Of a DNA stretch of 64,000 nt, positions 1 to 8,706 are shown piece by piece. The stretch is from assembly GCF_051201685.1 (NCBI RefSeq), contig NZ_CP179213.1:2480001-2544000 (forward strand), written 5' to 3'. The stretch comes from Luminiphilus sp051201685. Its GTDB lineage: Bacteria > Pseudomonadota > Gammaproteobacteria > Pseudomonadales > Halieaceae. Each line of letters opens with the position of its first letter. Position 1 is the stretch's first letter. The position numbers and the translations under genes are program-made. The notes beneath the pieces were generated by a model, which was not told the DNA's origin, ran no database searches, and was given only the letters and a program-made list of their open reading frames with translations.

Positions 1-165
1 GAAAAAGCCAAAAAGTCTTCTGTCATATCCGCGCAAACGGTGTGCGTGCCCGTATCCATGGGTCCCGTATTGCAGTACCCATCTCGGTAAAAACCCGTCA
101 TAGGTTTTTTACAACACACCTCCAATGGCGCTCCCAAAACGTTAAGCTGCCGATCTCCACCACCA

Positions 166-1197
166 TCACCCATCGCTCAAATCCCGTTCTTTATTTTGTG
201 TCCCAGCATGGCTGCGATAAATACCCACCACTTTTTCACCTGCGGCATTAATCCTAGCGCGGTACATGCCCTCCGTATTAAAAACCAGCGCAACATTGCC
301 CTTGGGGTCAATGGCGATCACACCGCCCTCTCCTCCCGCTACAGCCAACTCATCATGAAGTACCTGATTCGCGGCCACCAATAAATCAAGGCCCTGGTAT
401 CTGACACGTGCGCAAATATCGCTGGCTACCTGCCAACGAATAAAGAATTCACCGTGTCCTGTCGCCGATACCGCGCAGCTACGATTATCTGCAAACGTTC
501 CTGATCCAATCAGCGGAGAATCTCCGATCCGCCCCCAACGTTTTCCCGTCATGCCGCCAGTGGATGTCCCCGCCGCCAAATTTCCCGCAGCATCGAGAAC
601 CACAACGCCAACGGTGCCCAGTTTTTCATCGCCATCCTGCGCTTTTTTGTCCTCGTATTTAGCTCGAAATAGTTCAAGGGCTTCGACCCGTCTGGGGGTT
701 GTAAAGTAACGATTATCGACCATAGTCAGGCCCTGACTCTCGGCAAACTTGTCTGCCCCAGCACCTGATAACAGCACATGCGGCGAGTATTCGAGCACGG
801 CATAGGCCGCTTCAATAGGGTTTCTAACTCGGGTCACTCCTGCAACCGCTCCTGCTGCCAAGTTGTGCCCTAACATCATGGATGCGTCGAGCTCGTGTGT
901 GCCATTCCACGTAAGAACCGCTCCATGTCCTGCGTTAAAAAGCGGCGAATTTTCCAATAACCGGATAGTTTCTCGCACAACATCTGAGCCGGCAGCGCCA
1001 TCTTGAAGTCGCTCATGACCCTGCTGCACGGCCGTGTTGAGTATCGCGAGGTAGTCGCGCTCCTGCTCGGCAGTAATAGAGTCGCGAGTTAGCGTACCCG
1101 CACCTCCATGAATCGCTATTGCAATAGGCTCTGCAAAAGTCACAGGCACTAAGCCCAGCAGGCCCAACAGTAATAATAGCCGTCGCAATTGGAACAT
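166..1197 (-). CDS. Secreted isoaspartyl peptidase / L-asparaginase (plant-type Ntn hydrolase)
   Basis: This 343-residue protein should hydrolyse beta-aspartyl dipeptides or asparagine in the periplasm. Residues 1-22 form a signal peptide (basic Arg5-Arg6, a Leu-rich core, a VTFA cleavage region). The family's autocleavage site is visible as GTVGVVVLD, making Thr195 the likely N-terminal nucleophile of the beta subunit. It is followed by the substrate-binding stretch GGMTGKRWGRIGDSPLIGSG. The N-terminal AIHGGAGTL motif is also typical. Length fits the family (about 310-340 plus signal). It stands alone; the next gene upstream is divergent. The family assignment is firm, the in vivo substrate is not. 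Confidence 0.9.
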   Translation of the reverse strand: MFQLRRLLLLLGLLGLVPVTFAEPIAIAIHGGAGTLTRDSITAEQERDYLAILNTAVQQGHERLQDGAAGSDVVRETIRLLENSPLFNAGHGAVLTWNGTHELDASMMLGHNLAAGAVAGVTRVRNPIEAAYAVLEYSPHVLLSGAGADKFAESQGLTMVDNRYFTTPRRVEALELFRAKYEDKKAQDGDEKLGTVGVVVLDAAGNLAAGTSTGGMTGKRWGRIGDSPLIGSGTFADNRSCAVSATGHGEFFIRWQVASDICARVRYQGLDLLVAANQVLHDELAVAGGEGGVIAIDPKGNVALVFNTEGMYRARINAAGEKVVGIYRSHAGTQNKERDLSDG

Positions 1198-1324
1198 CGC
1201 CCTCCCCCTTTATATGTCTGACCTCTAAAGCATGGCACGATCGCAGCGCCATGCAAAATGTTAACGAGACATTGAAGAACCTGCACGCTAACCTTTCACC
1301 CTGATCTTTTAGGGAGCAACTCAA

Positions 1325-1834
1325 GTGATCGTCAGATCTGTCATTGACCGCAGCGCGGCTATATTGCTGCAACCCCACCTTTACTTTACCTGTGACGATG
1401 ATTTTTTAGATTTTGGCGATGGCAGCGTTTACGTCGCAATCATGGCTGCATTGGCCACACTGCTCGGCATCGTTATGGGCAGTACAGGCAGCCAGTACAA
1501 CTCTTTTGGTTTGGTCCCAGCTCTTATCATTGGTCCTTTGGCTGGTGTGTTAGTCACTTTTGTTATGGCAGGCATCATTCACGTCTTATGCAAAGCGCTA
1601 GGCAGCCAGGGTGACTTTGGTGACAGCTTCCACATAGCGGCCTCTGCCGCAGTTTTTATGCCCGTCAGCCAATTATTCAGCGTTTTACCGCTGATGATAG
1701 TAAGCATCGGTTGGGCCTGGTGGGTGGTCTCAAGAGGCGTCATCCATGTGCACAACGTGGCACCCAGAAAAGCAGAGATCGCTTTTGCACTGCTATATGC
1801 GACCCTTCTGCTGATTGCAGCGGCCAATAACTAA
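1325..1834 (+). CDS. Yip1-like integral membrane protein
   Basis: A 169-residue membrane protein starting at GTG with an AGGGAG ribosome site about 9 bases upstream. Four to five hydrophobic segments are visible (about residues 35-55, 65-88, 110-130, 130-140 and 150-166). The pattern of an N-terminal soluble stretch with 'ILLQPHLYF', then a glycine-rich membrane core with 'GDFGDSFHIAASAAVFMPVSQL', matches the bacterial Yip1 domain family, whose function is unknown. It is divergent from the isoaspartyl peptidase gene. A strong hairpin follows the stop codon. There is no sign of an operon partner. Confidence 0.7.
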   Translation: MIVRSVIDRSAAILLQPHLYFTCDDDFLDFGDGSVYVAIMAALATLLGIVMGSTGSQYNSFGLVPALIIGPLAGVLVTFVMAGIIHVLCKALGSQGDFGDSFHIAASAAVFMPVSQLFSVLPLMIVSIGWAWWVVSRGVIHVHNVAPRKAEIAFALLYATLLLIAAANN

Positions 1835-1877
1835 TTAGACCAGAACACCGCTCAGCCCACATATAATTAGATACTTA

Positions 1878-1909
1878 GATGAGAGAGCGCCGCAGCTCTC
1901 TCATCTTTC
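1878..1909 (+). terminator. Strong hairpin after the Yip1-like gene, probable terminator
   Basis: A perfect 11-base-pair inverted repeat (1878-1888 with 1895-1905) with a 6-base loop starts 44 bases after the stop codon at 1834. Only three T residues follow, so intrinsic termination may be weak. No coding function competes for the site. Confidence 0.5.
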
Positions 1910-2120
1910 AATTAGCTACTTGAGCCCCACTAACCCGCAGAATAAGCCCACATTTGAACTTATAATGCCCGTGTGCGGCTGCACTTTGATTCCGCGTTGC
2001 GCAGGGAAACCAAGGCATGACGACGACAGCGCTAAAGTTTGCAGCATGGCCAAACACCGTCGCATAAACTACTCCACTCATTTCTGATTTTTACGGTCGC
2101 GGAATGCGCTTTTACATTGG

Positions 2121-3392
2121 CTAAGACAGGTTCGCCTTTGACTCATTGGCTGCAGAACCAAAAATACCTTTGGCCATCAGAGACGTCTCACCCTCCCTGC
2201 GTTTTTGATAAATTTCAGCTCTGATGGCATGCACGGCCGTGTTATCGGATTCCGCCAGCGCTGCCATCTCAACAAGATGACAGGCCAGCCGGATATCTGT
2301 TTCTACATGATCCAGCGCTCGCTGGGCCAAGGTTAAGGCACCCCCTGCCAGGCTGGCGACCTCAGCGGCTAAACGCGCCTCTTGCGCAGGCTTCAAATGT
2401 GCGGGGTTGCCGTCATACCAGCCGCCATATAAGCGCCATATATTTTGCACAACAAACTCAGGCTCATCATAGACCGGCGCCATCCATGGCAAGTCCAAGG
2501 AGGCCCTTGGAATCTTCACACTGTGAATAACGTCATTTAACCGAGCACCTTCGTTCATTAAGTCGAGCGTCTGTTGCACCAATGACTCCAGAGCCTCAGC
2601 AACGCTTGTTAGAACGTGACGAATGCGCTTTTCCCCCGCAATTGGTAGCCCATGGGCTGGAAGAAACAGCTCAGGTTCCATAGTCACCATGTCACGGAGC
2701 GCCTGCGCCCACTCTCTGGGGTAGCGTTGAGCTTTTTGCGGATTGCCGGCATTCGGAAACGCCCAAATAAAAAAATCACCGGCACAAATAGCGCGCTGTG
2801 AAGGCACCCAGGTCCAAGTATGGTCGTCGGTTTCCCCCCGGGCATGGCGTAACTGAAAAGCGGTGCCACCCACATCCAAATCTAGGGTCGATTGATAGGT
2901 TTGATGTGGCTCGGGCGTGGCAGTAGGCAGGAACTGTCGGGTACCCGCCAAGTCGTAGCCCCGTCGCTTAAACTGCCCAAATTGCCGCTCATTAATCACG
3001 TGGTTATAGCCATTGGTGAGCCGGTAGCGCTCAAACCGACGGGCAACATTTTCATGGGCAACCACCTTGGCAGACTCCGAATCGGCAACAAAGGCCCCAG
3101 CACCCCCAACGTGATCGATATGACCATGAGTAAAAACCAGTGAATTAAACTGCGAATTGCTCCAACCTCGGACAGCATCTACGCATCGCTGCCCCCCGTG
3201 CTCGTTGGACGTGTCGAACGCCACTAAGCCGTCATCTGTTTTGAACACAATGCAATGGGAGAACGCTTCAACGACTGCCAAGCTGTCATTGATTTCCGAC
3301 AACTCGTGATTGATACGATTAAGCGGGCCAGCGCGATCAAGCTCGAGCCTACCGTCAATGACGTCAGCCGACAGTGTAAGAAGATCGGTCAT
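2121..3392 (-). CDS. MBL-fold hydrolase, alkyl-sulfatase-like
   Basis: A 423-residue metallo-beta-lactamase-fold hydrolase. The zinc motif H-x-H-x-D-H is at residues 89-94 (FTHGHIDHVGG). Further metal ligands are likely in HARGETDDHTW and LFLPAHGLPI. The C-terminal stretch around LYGGWYDGNPAHLKP matches the dimerisation domain of SdsA1/BDS1 alkyl sulfatases. It is much shorter than SdsA1 (about 650 residues): the C-terminal SCP2-like substrate domain is missing, and there is no signal peptide. It may therefore act in the cytoplasm on another ester. It is divergent from the DoxX gene. Fold is sure, sulfatase activity is inferred. Confidence 0.78.
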   Translation of the reverse strand: MTDLLTLSADVIDGRLELDRAGPLNRINHELSEINDSLAVVEAFSHCIVFKTDDGLVAFDTSNEHGGQRCVDAVRGWSNSQFNSLVFTHGHIDHVGGAGAFVADSESAKVVAHENVARRFERYRLTNGYNHVINERQFGQFKRRGYDLAGTRQFLPTATPEPHQTYQSTLDLDVGGTAFQLRHARGETDDHTWTWVPSQRAICAGDFFIWAFPNAGNPQKAQRYPREWAQALRDMVTMEPELFLPAHGLPIAGEKRIRHVLTSVAEALESLVQQTLDLMNEGARLNDVIHSVKIPRASLDLPWMAPVYDEPEFVVQNIWRLYGGWYDGNPAHLKPAQEARLAAEVASLAGGALTLAQRALDHVETDIRLACHLVEMAALAESDNTAVHAIRAEIYQKRREGETSLMAKGIFGSAANESKANLS

Positions 3393-3575
3393 CGCTACCC
3401 CCTCAATTTATAATTGTTATGGCTGGGTTGCCTGTAGCACCCACTTTCTATGACGGTGGTTTTCTAACAACACTGACTTTGGCACACCTTGACACTGGTG
3501 ACGAGTCGAACAGGCGTATGACCGAACTCAATATTTGCGGTACTGTATTCGATCGCAATTAGTGGCGGACAAAAT

Positions 3576-3974
3576 ATGTTTAGGTGGCAGTTTGTCGGGT
3601 TAGGTCTTGTCTTTCTCTGGTTCATGATTGGCGGCATCTCCCATTTCACCTCCCCTGAGTTTTTCGTCAACATTATGCCGCCGTATGTAGGGTGGCATCT
3701 TGAAATTGTCTATATCAGCGGTATTTTGGAAATACTGGGGGCTCTGGGCATTTTGGTTCCAACAACTCGCCAGTGGGCGGGCAACTGTCTAATTCTCCTT
3801 ACATTGGCAGTCACCCCAGCCAATATCCATATGTGGATGCACCCCGAGCTGTTTCCCGACGTCTCGGAAACGGCGCTCAGCGTAAGGTTGTTTGTTCAGG
3901 TGTTATTGCTGATCTGTATTGGGTGGTCTACCAGACCGTCCATTGATCTGGGTAAGACGGTGGGGGCCAACTGA
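3576..3974 (+). CDS. DoxX-like small membrane protein
   Basis: A 132-residue membrane protein with four predicted helices (about 3-20, 45-65, 70-90 and 105-123). The motif GGISHFTSPEFFVNIMPPY followed by YISGILEILGALGILVP is characteristic of DoxX/DUF417-like proteins, which are often annotated as DoxX family membrane proteins of unresolved function. It precedes the sterol-desaturase-like gene on the same strand with a 143-base gap, so co-transcription is possible but not shown. Confidence 0.75.
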   Translation: MFRWQFVGLGLVFLWFMIGGISHFTSPEFFVNIMPPYVGWHLEIVYISGILEILGALGILVPTTRQWAGNCLILLTLAVTPANIHMWMHPELFPDVSETALSVRLFVQVLLLICIGWSTRPSIDLGKTVGAN

Positions 3975-4117
3975 TATGGTTATATCAATAGAAACGGACA
4001 CATCAATACCATTCGCGCCTCGGGTCATTCCCCAACCAATAACCCCTCAAAAATCATGATCGCAATAAAGAAGAACACGATTTTAATGATTCCACTTTCG
4101 GGGTTTGCGGCACGCCC

Positions 4118-5140
4118 ATGAACATCTCTGCAGACCAACCAGTGGGGCCAACTACCGAACTCGTCGCCCAGCTCTGGCAAGTAATTTCGGCAAACCTACC
4201 TAGAGATCTGACCTGGCCTGTCTTACTGATGACAACCCTGCTGGCCACAGGAATTTGGCTGACACGCCAAGGGCACGGCGCCAAAAATGCTGACGGGCGG
4301 GAACGAAAAACTACCCTTTTGCAGTTCTTGCTACCAAAAGATATTTACACTCACGTATCCGCCCGGGTCGATATTGCACTTTATGTATTTGAGCGAACAC
4401 TCAGGCCCCTATGGGTGGCACCCGTTTTAATAGTGCTGGCCCCTGCAGTCGAGCAGTCTGTCATCGCCGCGATGAATAACCTACTGGAACCTAGCCCCAG
4501 ATTAGCCTCCACCCCCAGTTGGATGCTGCTGTACAGCTTGATCACCCTGCTGCTTTACGACACCATTTTCTATCTCATTCATTACTCCGAACATAAGATT
4601 CCAGCCCTGTGGGCGATCCACAAAATCCACCACAGCGCCGAGGTACTCACGCCTCTGACCCGTTATCGGGAACATTTTATTGAGGGGCCTATTTATGCCG
4701 TAGGGGCTGCACTCGCTTACGGCCTTGCAGGCGGACTGTTCGGTTGGATTTTTGTCGATGGCATAACACAGGCTACGCTGTTCAATATTGGCTTCTTCTC
4801 ACTTTTGTTTGGATTTAACGGATCTTTTAGGCATTACCACGTGGCTTTTCACTACCCACCCTGGCTATCAAAGTGGCTACACAGCCCCGTCATGCATCAT
4901 GTTCATCACAGCTACCTACCACAGCACTGGGACAAAAATTTCGCTGCAGTAACCAGCATTTGGGATCGGCTGTTTGGGACGCTGTATATTCCTGAGAAGG
5001 ATGAGACAACCCCCTGGGGACTGGGCCCTGAAACTCAGGACCACTATCGAACGTTCTTACAAAATACGCTGGGCCCCTTTAGAGATTGGCACGCAATGGC
5101 ATTTGGGGCTGGCCAGGCTAAAAAGAAGGCCGAAGACTGA
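4118..5140 (+). CDS. Sterol desaturase / fatty acid hydroxylase family membrane protein
   Basis: A 340-residue di-iron membrane hydroxylase. The histidine boxes of the family are visible: HYSEH (155-159), HKIHH (168-172), a distal HYHVAFHY region and VMHHVHHSY near residues 265-275. Membrane helices lie before and between the boxes (about 32-50, 95-110, 135-155, 195-235). Such enzymes use oxygen and iron to hydroxylate or desaturate lipids. The substrate cannot be read from the sequence. The ATG at 4118 overlaps the stop of a 21-codon open frame (4056-4121), which is probably not a gene. The convergent LysR gene begins 76 bases downstream. Confidence 0.85.
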   Translation: MNISADQPVGPTTELVAQLWQVISANLPRDLTWPVLLMTTLLATGIWLTRQGHGAKNADGRERKTTLLQFLLPKDIYTHVSARVDIALYVFERTLRPLWVAPVLIVLAPAVEQSVIAAMNNLLEPSPRLASTPSWMLLYSLITLLLYDTIFYLIHYSEHKIPALWAIHKIHHSAEVLTPLTRYREHFIEGPIYAVGAALAYGLAGGLFGWIFVDGITQATLFNIGFFSLLFGFNGSFRHYHVAFHYPPWLSKWLHSPVMHHVHHSYLPQHWDKNFAAVTSIWDRLFGTLYIPEKDETTPWGLGPETQDHYRTFLQNTLGPFRDWHAMAFGAGQAKKKAED

Positions 5141-5216
5141 AGCGGGCACCCATCCGTTGTTGCAAATTCGCCGAGAAGGCAAAGCCGCGATCACCCCATG
5201 CCCCAGCGCGCTCAGA

Positions 5217-6065
5217 TCAAACTTTTTCAAGCAAAGACAGGTGTTTGAATAGCGCACGAATGCGAGCCGACTGCCGGAGATCTTTGTGGTGCAACACCCA
5301 AATATACCCCCAATGTGTCGCTGGCACATTGGGTAGGAGTAGAAGTTCCGGGTCTTCGGCTGCCATCATAGAAGGCAACACCGCTACCCCCAGCTGATGT
5401 TTAACTGCCATGAGGCGCGGCATGAGACTATGGAAAAGATGCCGGCCCGACAAACCCAAGCTTCCTGCCGTTACAAGCTCACCCTGTTTATGACGCGGGG
5501 CGGATCCAATATAAGTTAACTCTCTGAGCCCTTTTGCCGCTTCAGTGAGCAAGTTTGTATGCACATAATATCCGATGGAAATCGGCATGAGCTTAATGCC
5601 CACAATATCTTTGGGGGGGCGCTTCTCTTTGGGCATTCCTCTGATCGCAAGATCGGCCTCACGACGTGCCAAGTCCACGTGATCGTCACTGGCAGAAATA
5701 TCTAAATCAATACCCGGGTATTGCTGTGAAAACTTAGCTAGGGCATCGTATATAGGGTGCGCCGACCACAGGGGTAGTGAAACTTTGATCCCCCCGGTCA
5801 GTTGGGCATCCATGCCCACGAGGCGGCGCTCGGCCTCGTCGAGTGTTTCCTCAACCCCCTGAGCTATCGGAAGCAGTTCAGCAGCGAGTGCCGTTGCTTG
5901 AAAACCATCAGGTGTACGATCGAAAAGCTTACCTGCAAGTGCCTCTTCCAAGCCATCAAGCCTGCGCATTACCGTGGTGTTGCTAACACCGAGTTGCGCA
6001 GCAGCTTTTCGAGTAGAGCCATATCGACTCAATGACAATAAGATTTTTAAGTCATCCCAATTCAC
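5217..6065 (-). CDS. LysR-family transcriptional regulator
   Basis: A 282-residue LysR-type regulator. The N-terminal winged helix-turn-helix is clear (about residues 1-60: LKILLSLSRYGSTRKAAAQL, then VSNTTVMRRLDGLEEALAG). A periplasmic-binding-protein-like effector domain follows (about 88-282, LTGGIKVSLPLWSAHPIYDAL). The start is a GTG. It lies 8 bases downstream of the small secreted protein gene on the same strand, so the two are probably one transcript. Effector and targets are unknown. Confidence 0.88.
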   Translation of the reverse strand: MNWDDLKILLSLSRYGSTRKAAAQLGVSNTTVMRRLDGLEEALAGKLFDRTPDGFQATALAAELLPIAQGVEETLDEAERRLVGMDAQLTGGIKVSLPLWSAHPIYDALAKFSQQYPGIDLDISASDDHVDLARREADLAIRGMPKEKRPPKDIVGIKLMPISIGYYVHTNLLTEAAKGLRELTYIGSAPRHKQGELVTAGSLGLSGRHLFHSLMPRLMAVKHQLGVAVLPSMMAAEDPELLLLPNVPATHWGYIWVLHHKDLRQSARIRALFKHLSLLEKV

Positions 6066-6073
6066 TTCGACGC

Positions 6074-6418
6074 TTATACATCCTCACTTTTTGCGTTGAG
6101 TATAGACCCGTCCTTGGCCATCAGCACAATGCCTGGTTCAGGCGCATCGTCACTCACACACTCAACAACCGTCTTCGCCTCATCAGCAGGGTAAACTTTG
6201 AGCGTCATCTTGTGCTGGCCTCGATACTGCTTGGCTTTCACCATTCTAATCCGCACATCGTCTCCGTACAGGGCCTTCAATTCTAGCTTGCACATTTTGA
6301 GATGATCACTCTGGCTTTCGGCCGAAACCGATGTCGAGAAAAGTGATATGACGCCCATCGTTAACACCACCAAAGCCGCCATTGCTGACTGAGTTACTGC
6401 ACCTTTTGCTGTCTTCAT
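6074..6418 (-). CDS. Small secreted protein of unknown function
   Basis: A 114-residue protein with a signal peptide (MKTAKGAVTQSAMAALVVLT, cleavage near VSAES). I chose the ATG at 6418 instead of the longer frame start at 6454 because GGAGAG (6425-6430) sits six bases upstream and the signal peptide begins there. The mature part is charged, with two to three cysteines (SDHLKMCKLELKALYG and TVVECVSDDAPEPG), and I do not recognise the family. It is followed within 8 bases by the LysR regulator. An 18-base palindrome lies upstream. Confidence 0.7.
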   Translation of the reverse strand: MKTAKGAVTQSAMAALVVLTMGVISLFSTSVSAESQSDHLKMCKLELKALYGDDVRIRMVKAKQYRGQHKMTLKVYPADEAKTVVECVSDDAPEPGIVLMAKDGSILNAKSEDV

Positions 6419-6488
6419 TTTTGCCTCTCCTTTAAAGAGCACTAAGTGAAGCAAGCGAGACTACATTAGCAAATATCGCAACGATATA

Positions 6489-6506
6489 TATTAAATTGAT
6501 TTAATA
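6489..6506. promoter_or_regulatory. AT-rich palindrome upstream of the secreted-protein/LysR unit
   Basis: A perfect 8-2-8 inverted repeat, TATTAAAT-TG-ATTTAATA, lies about 70 bases upstream of the start at 6418. It has the shape of a dimeric regulator operator and could be bound by the LysR protein encoded just downstream. This is inference from position and symmetry only. Confidence 0.35.
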
Positions 6507-6554
6507 CGATGCAAATTTGCAACACTTAAATCATAGATCGTCACGGCCTAGCGA

Positions 6555-8045
6555 TTAGGGTGTATCACTTGTCTGGCCGTTCATGGCGTGGATCGCAAGC
6601 GCAGCGCGTTCACCCTCTTGCAGTGCACCCACCACGGTTGCGGGGTTTTCCTCATGGGTGGCCTCCCCGGCGAACAAAATACGATTGTCCGCCACGGGCA
6701 CCCTAAGATCGCGCCGTTTGTTGTTGCTGGCGGATACGTAGGTGTCCTGCACGGGGAAGGAGTAAACGCCGAGTGTGTAGGGTGCGCTACCCCAGTCTTG
6801 GACTAAACCCTCTATGAAATTTGCAGAAGCTGCACCGGGCGCCTGAGGAAAAGTATTATCCAAATCCTGCAGAATGGCATTAATGATGGTGGCGTCGGCA
6901 GGGCCGTCTTGCCCTGCAGCCCGTTCGCTAAGGGCTTTGGCGTTATCCCCCATGGGGTAACACATAAGCACGAAAGAGTTGGCGGCGGTTTTATAGTTAC
7001 TCGGTGCCCAGCAAGCCCCTGCCACACCCTCAGTAACCAACCAGCCCAAGGGTTCACTTTCAATCTCCCACCACGCACTGCTAAAGCGAAGAGGGACCTT
7101 CATTCCGCTATCAATACCAATGGCATTGTAGGCCTGTACCGTTGTCTCGGGTAAATCAGGAATAAAGTCGATGGCTTCAGCCTGCAAAACACCAACAGAG
7201 ACCGTAACGATAATATGACGAGCGCTATGCCGACGCCCTTGTATATCGGTTGCTACAACACCTTCGCCGCTGGTATCAATGCTGACGACCGGACTACTAA
7301 GCAACAGGTCGGCGTCGGCCAATACGTCATTCCACCACACGGTTTCTAACGCATCGGCATACCCCAAATCCTTGTCGCTTAGAACACGAATGCCACTCGA
7401 AAGTGCCCACTGGCTATCTTGCAACGCCAAACTTCTGGCACCTAAACGCGTCAAATTCGTCGCATAAGAAGCCCCCGCAATGCCCTCGTCGTATAAGTGA
7501 TAGGCACGATGATCCACGCCCACGCCGTAAGTGGCGAGAACGTCATCAGCGAGGCTGGCGCTACCATCTTGGTGCAGCTCTGGCCGCCAATACCAATCAT
7601 AAAATTCCGACACTCGAGCCACGTCAGGGTCATTAGCACACGGATTCAATGCAAGCGGCGTTGTCCAGCAGGTTCCAGCACCTTGATCCATTGAATAAGC
7701 TCCAAGTCCCTCATAGCCATTGGTATAAACATCCTCGCCATATTTCGCCCTTATAGCTGGCCACACAGGGTTACCCCCTTCTTCCAGATAATGCTCCTCA
7801 GCTCCCAGCTCAACGCGCATATCCCCAAGGGTTGCGGTTTTTACACGCCCTCCGATGCGGTCTGTCGCTTCAATGAGTAACACGTCGTAGCCTAAATTTT
7901 GCAGCGTGCGAGTCGCGTATAAACCAGCACTACCCGCCCCCACCACAATCACGTCATGGGACGTGTCGGGCGGTGTTGCGCCTGGTTGAGTAGCTGCTTG
8001 GATTTGCAGCAATAATTGAAAAAAAAAGCTACTAGGACCTACCAA
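6555..8045 (-). CDS. FAD-dependent amine oxidase (flavin monoamine oxidase family)
   Basis: A 496-residue flavoprotein. The dinucleotide-binding motif DVIVVGAGSAGLYATRTL is at about residues 31-48, followed by the second FAD motif IEATDRIGGRV. The C-terminal FAD motif ILFAGEATHEENPATVVGAL is also present. It should oxidise an amine or polyamine-like substrate. The start is unsatisfying: the only available codon is a TTG at 8045, with a stop a few codons upstream and a run of nine A/T close by. The N-terminus is Phe/Leu-rich but not a clean signal peptide. A start lost to mutation or a frameshift is possible. Confidence 0.85.
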   Translation of the reverse strand: MVGPSSFFFQLLLQIQAATQPGATPPDTSHDVIVVGAGSAGLYATRTLQNLGYDVLLIEATDRIGGRVKTATLGDMRVELGAEEHYLEEGGNPVWPAIRAKYGEDVYTNGYEGLGAYSMDQGAGTCWTTPLALNPCANDPDVARVSEFYDWYWRPELHQDGSASLADDVLATYGVGVDHRAYHLYDEGIAGASYATNLTRLGARSLALQDSQWALSSGIRVLSDKDLGYADALETVWWNDVLADADLLLSSPVVSIDTSGEGVVATDIQGRRHSARHIIVTVSVGVLQAEAIDFIPDLPETTVQAYNAIGIDSGMKVPLRFSSAWWEIESEPLGWLVTEGVAGACWAPSNYKTAANSFVLMCYPMGDNAKALSERAAGQDGPADATIINAILQDLDNTFPQAPGAASANFIEGLVQDWGSAPYTLGVYSFPVQDTYVSASNNKRRDLRVPVADNRILFAGEATHEENPATVVGALQEGERAALAIHAMNGQTSDTP

Positions 8046-8460
8046 TGCTCCAGAACTCCCACGGCTAGTATGGCGTCACCACGTGCAGCCCAACACGCTT
8101 CGGTGCAAAGACTGCTCCACATCCGAACCCTCGTCATGCGAACCTATAGGCTAAGCATTGAAATTTGAAGACCTACAGCCTGAGCGAGATCAAAAGCACC
8201 AATAAAGCACTCATAAAGGTCTGCGAGTTACCAGCCAAGAACGGTTGTTTAGCCATGTACATGCAAACTCCTGTTACGGCGTCGACTCAAATTTAGAATA
8301 AACGCACCGCGGCCATTGAATAAGACAATCGAAACATTGGTTGGGATGGCAGGATTTGAACCTGCGACCATCACGCCCCCTTTTGTTAATGGAAGTCGCA
8401 TATTTAACAATCTGGCGTCAGCGTTGCCACTTTTGGCACGTTTTATCTATCCCAGGATTT
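8046..8460. other. Non-coding stretch with a tRNA-Pro remnant
   Basis: No convincing gene is seen here. The reverse strand has a 32-codon open frame ending beside the amine oxidase start, without a family signature. The only recognisable element is the 3' tRNA-like repeat at 8338-8381. Confidence 0.5.
8338..8381 (-). repeat. Degraded copy of the tRNA-Pro(GGG) 3' end (att-like, outermost)
   Basis: This 44-base stretch matches the CCA, acceptor and T-arm part of the intact tRNA-Pro at 13512-13555 with about four differences, all transitions. The similarity ends before the anticodon. A 3' tRNA fragment in the same orientation and on the 3' side of the intact gene is what integration at a tRNA leaves behind. 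No integrase gene is seen. Confidence 0.65.
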
Positions 8461-8706
8461 CTAACCCCTCCAGGGCAGGATCTTGGGCGTGCCTGTAGTA
8501 ATCCATAGGCCCAACCAGATAACAGGTGAAAAGGCGGAAAGTATTATTTCGTTCTGATAAATGGCGGAATAGTCGGCCACGAACCTGCCCACCTCGCTCG
8601 TTGGAATAGGCAGCGAGCTGTTCATTTGGTCAATGAAGCCTGCCAATAACAAAACGCCGTGAATGAACGCCAACCAAGCCAGTGCGAGTGTGATTCTTTT
8701 TTTCAT
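8461..8706 (-). CDS. Small two-helix membrane protein, unknown function
   Basis: An 81-residue protein with an N-terminal hydrophobic helix (about 5-24) and a second one (about 55-72, ILSAFSPVIWLGLWITTG), ending in a Trp-Arg-Gly tail. The ATG is preceded by a G-rich sequence (GGGGGATAACC) that can act as a ribosome site. I do not recognise the family. It is the only gene between the two tRNA-Pro remnants at 8338 and 8909, so it may be the cargo of a small inserted segment. Confidence 0.55.
   Translation of the reverse strand: MKKRITLALAWLAFIHGVLLLAGFIDQMNSSLPIPTSEVGRFVADYSAIYQNEIILSAFSPVIWLGLWITTGTPKILPWRG

Noticed and set aside
4056..4121. 21-codon open frame overlapping the hydroxylase start
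   Set aside because: It could be a leader peptide because of the ATGA overlap, but no ribosome site or regulatory hairpin is seen.
8316..8498. 60-codon plus-strand frame with a GMAGFEPAT-like peptide
   Set aside because: The peptide is a translation of the tRNA-Pro remnant, a well-known artefact.
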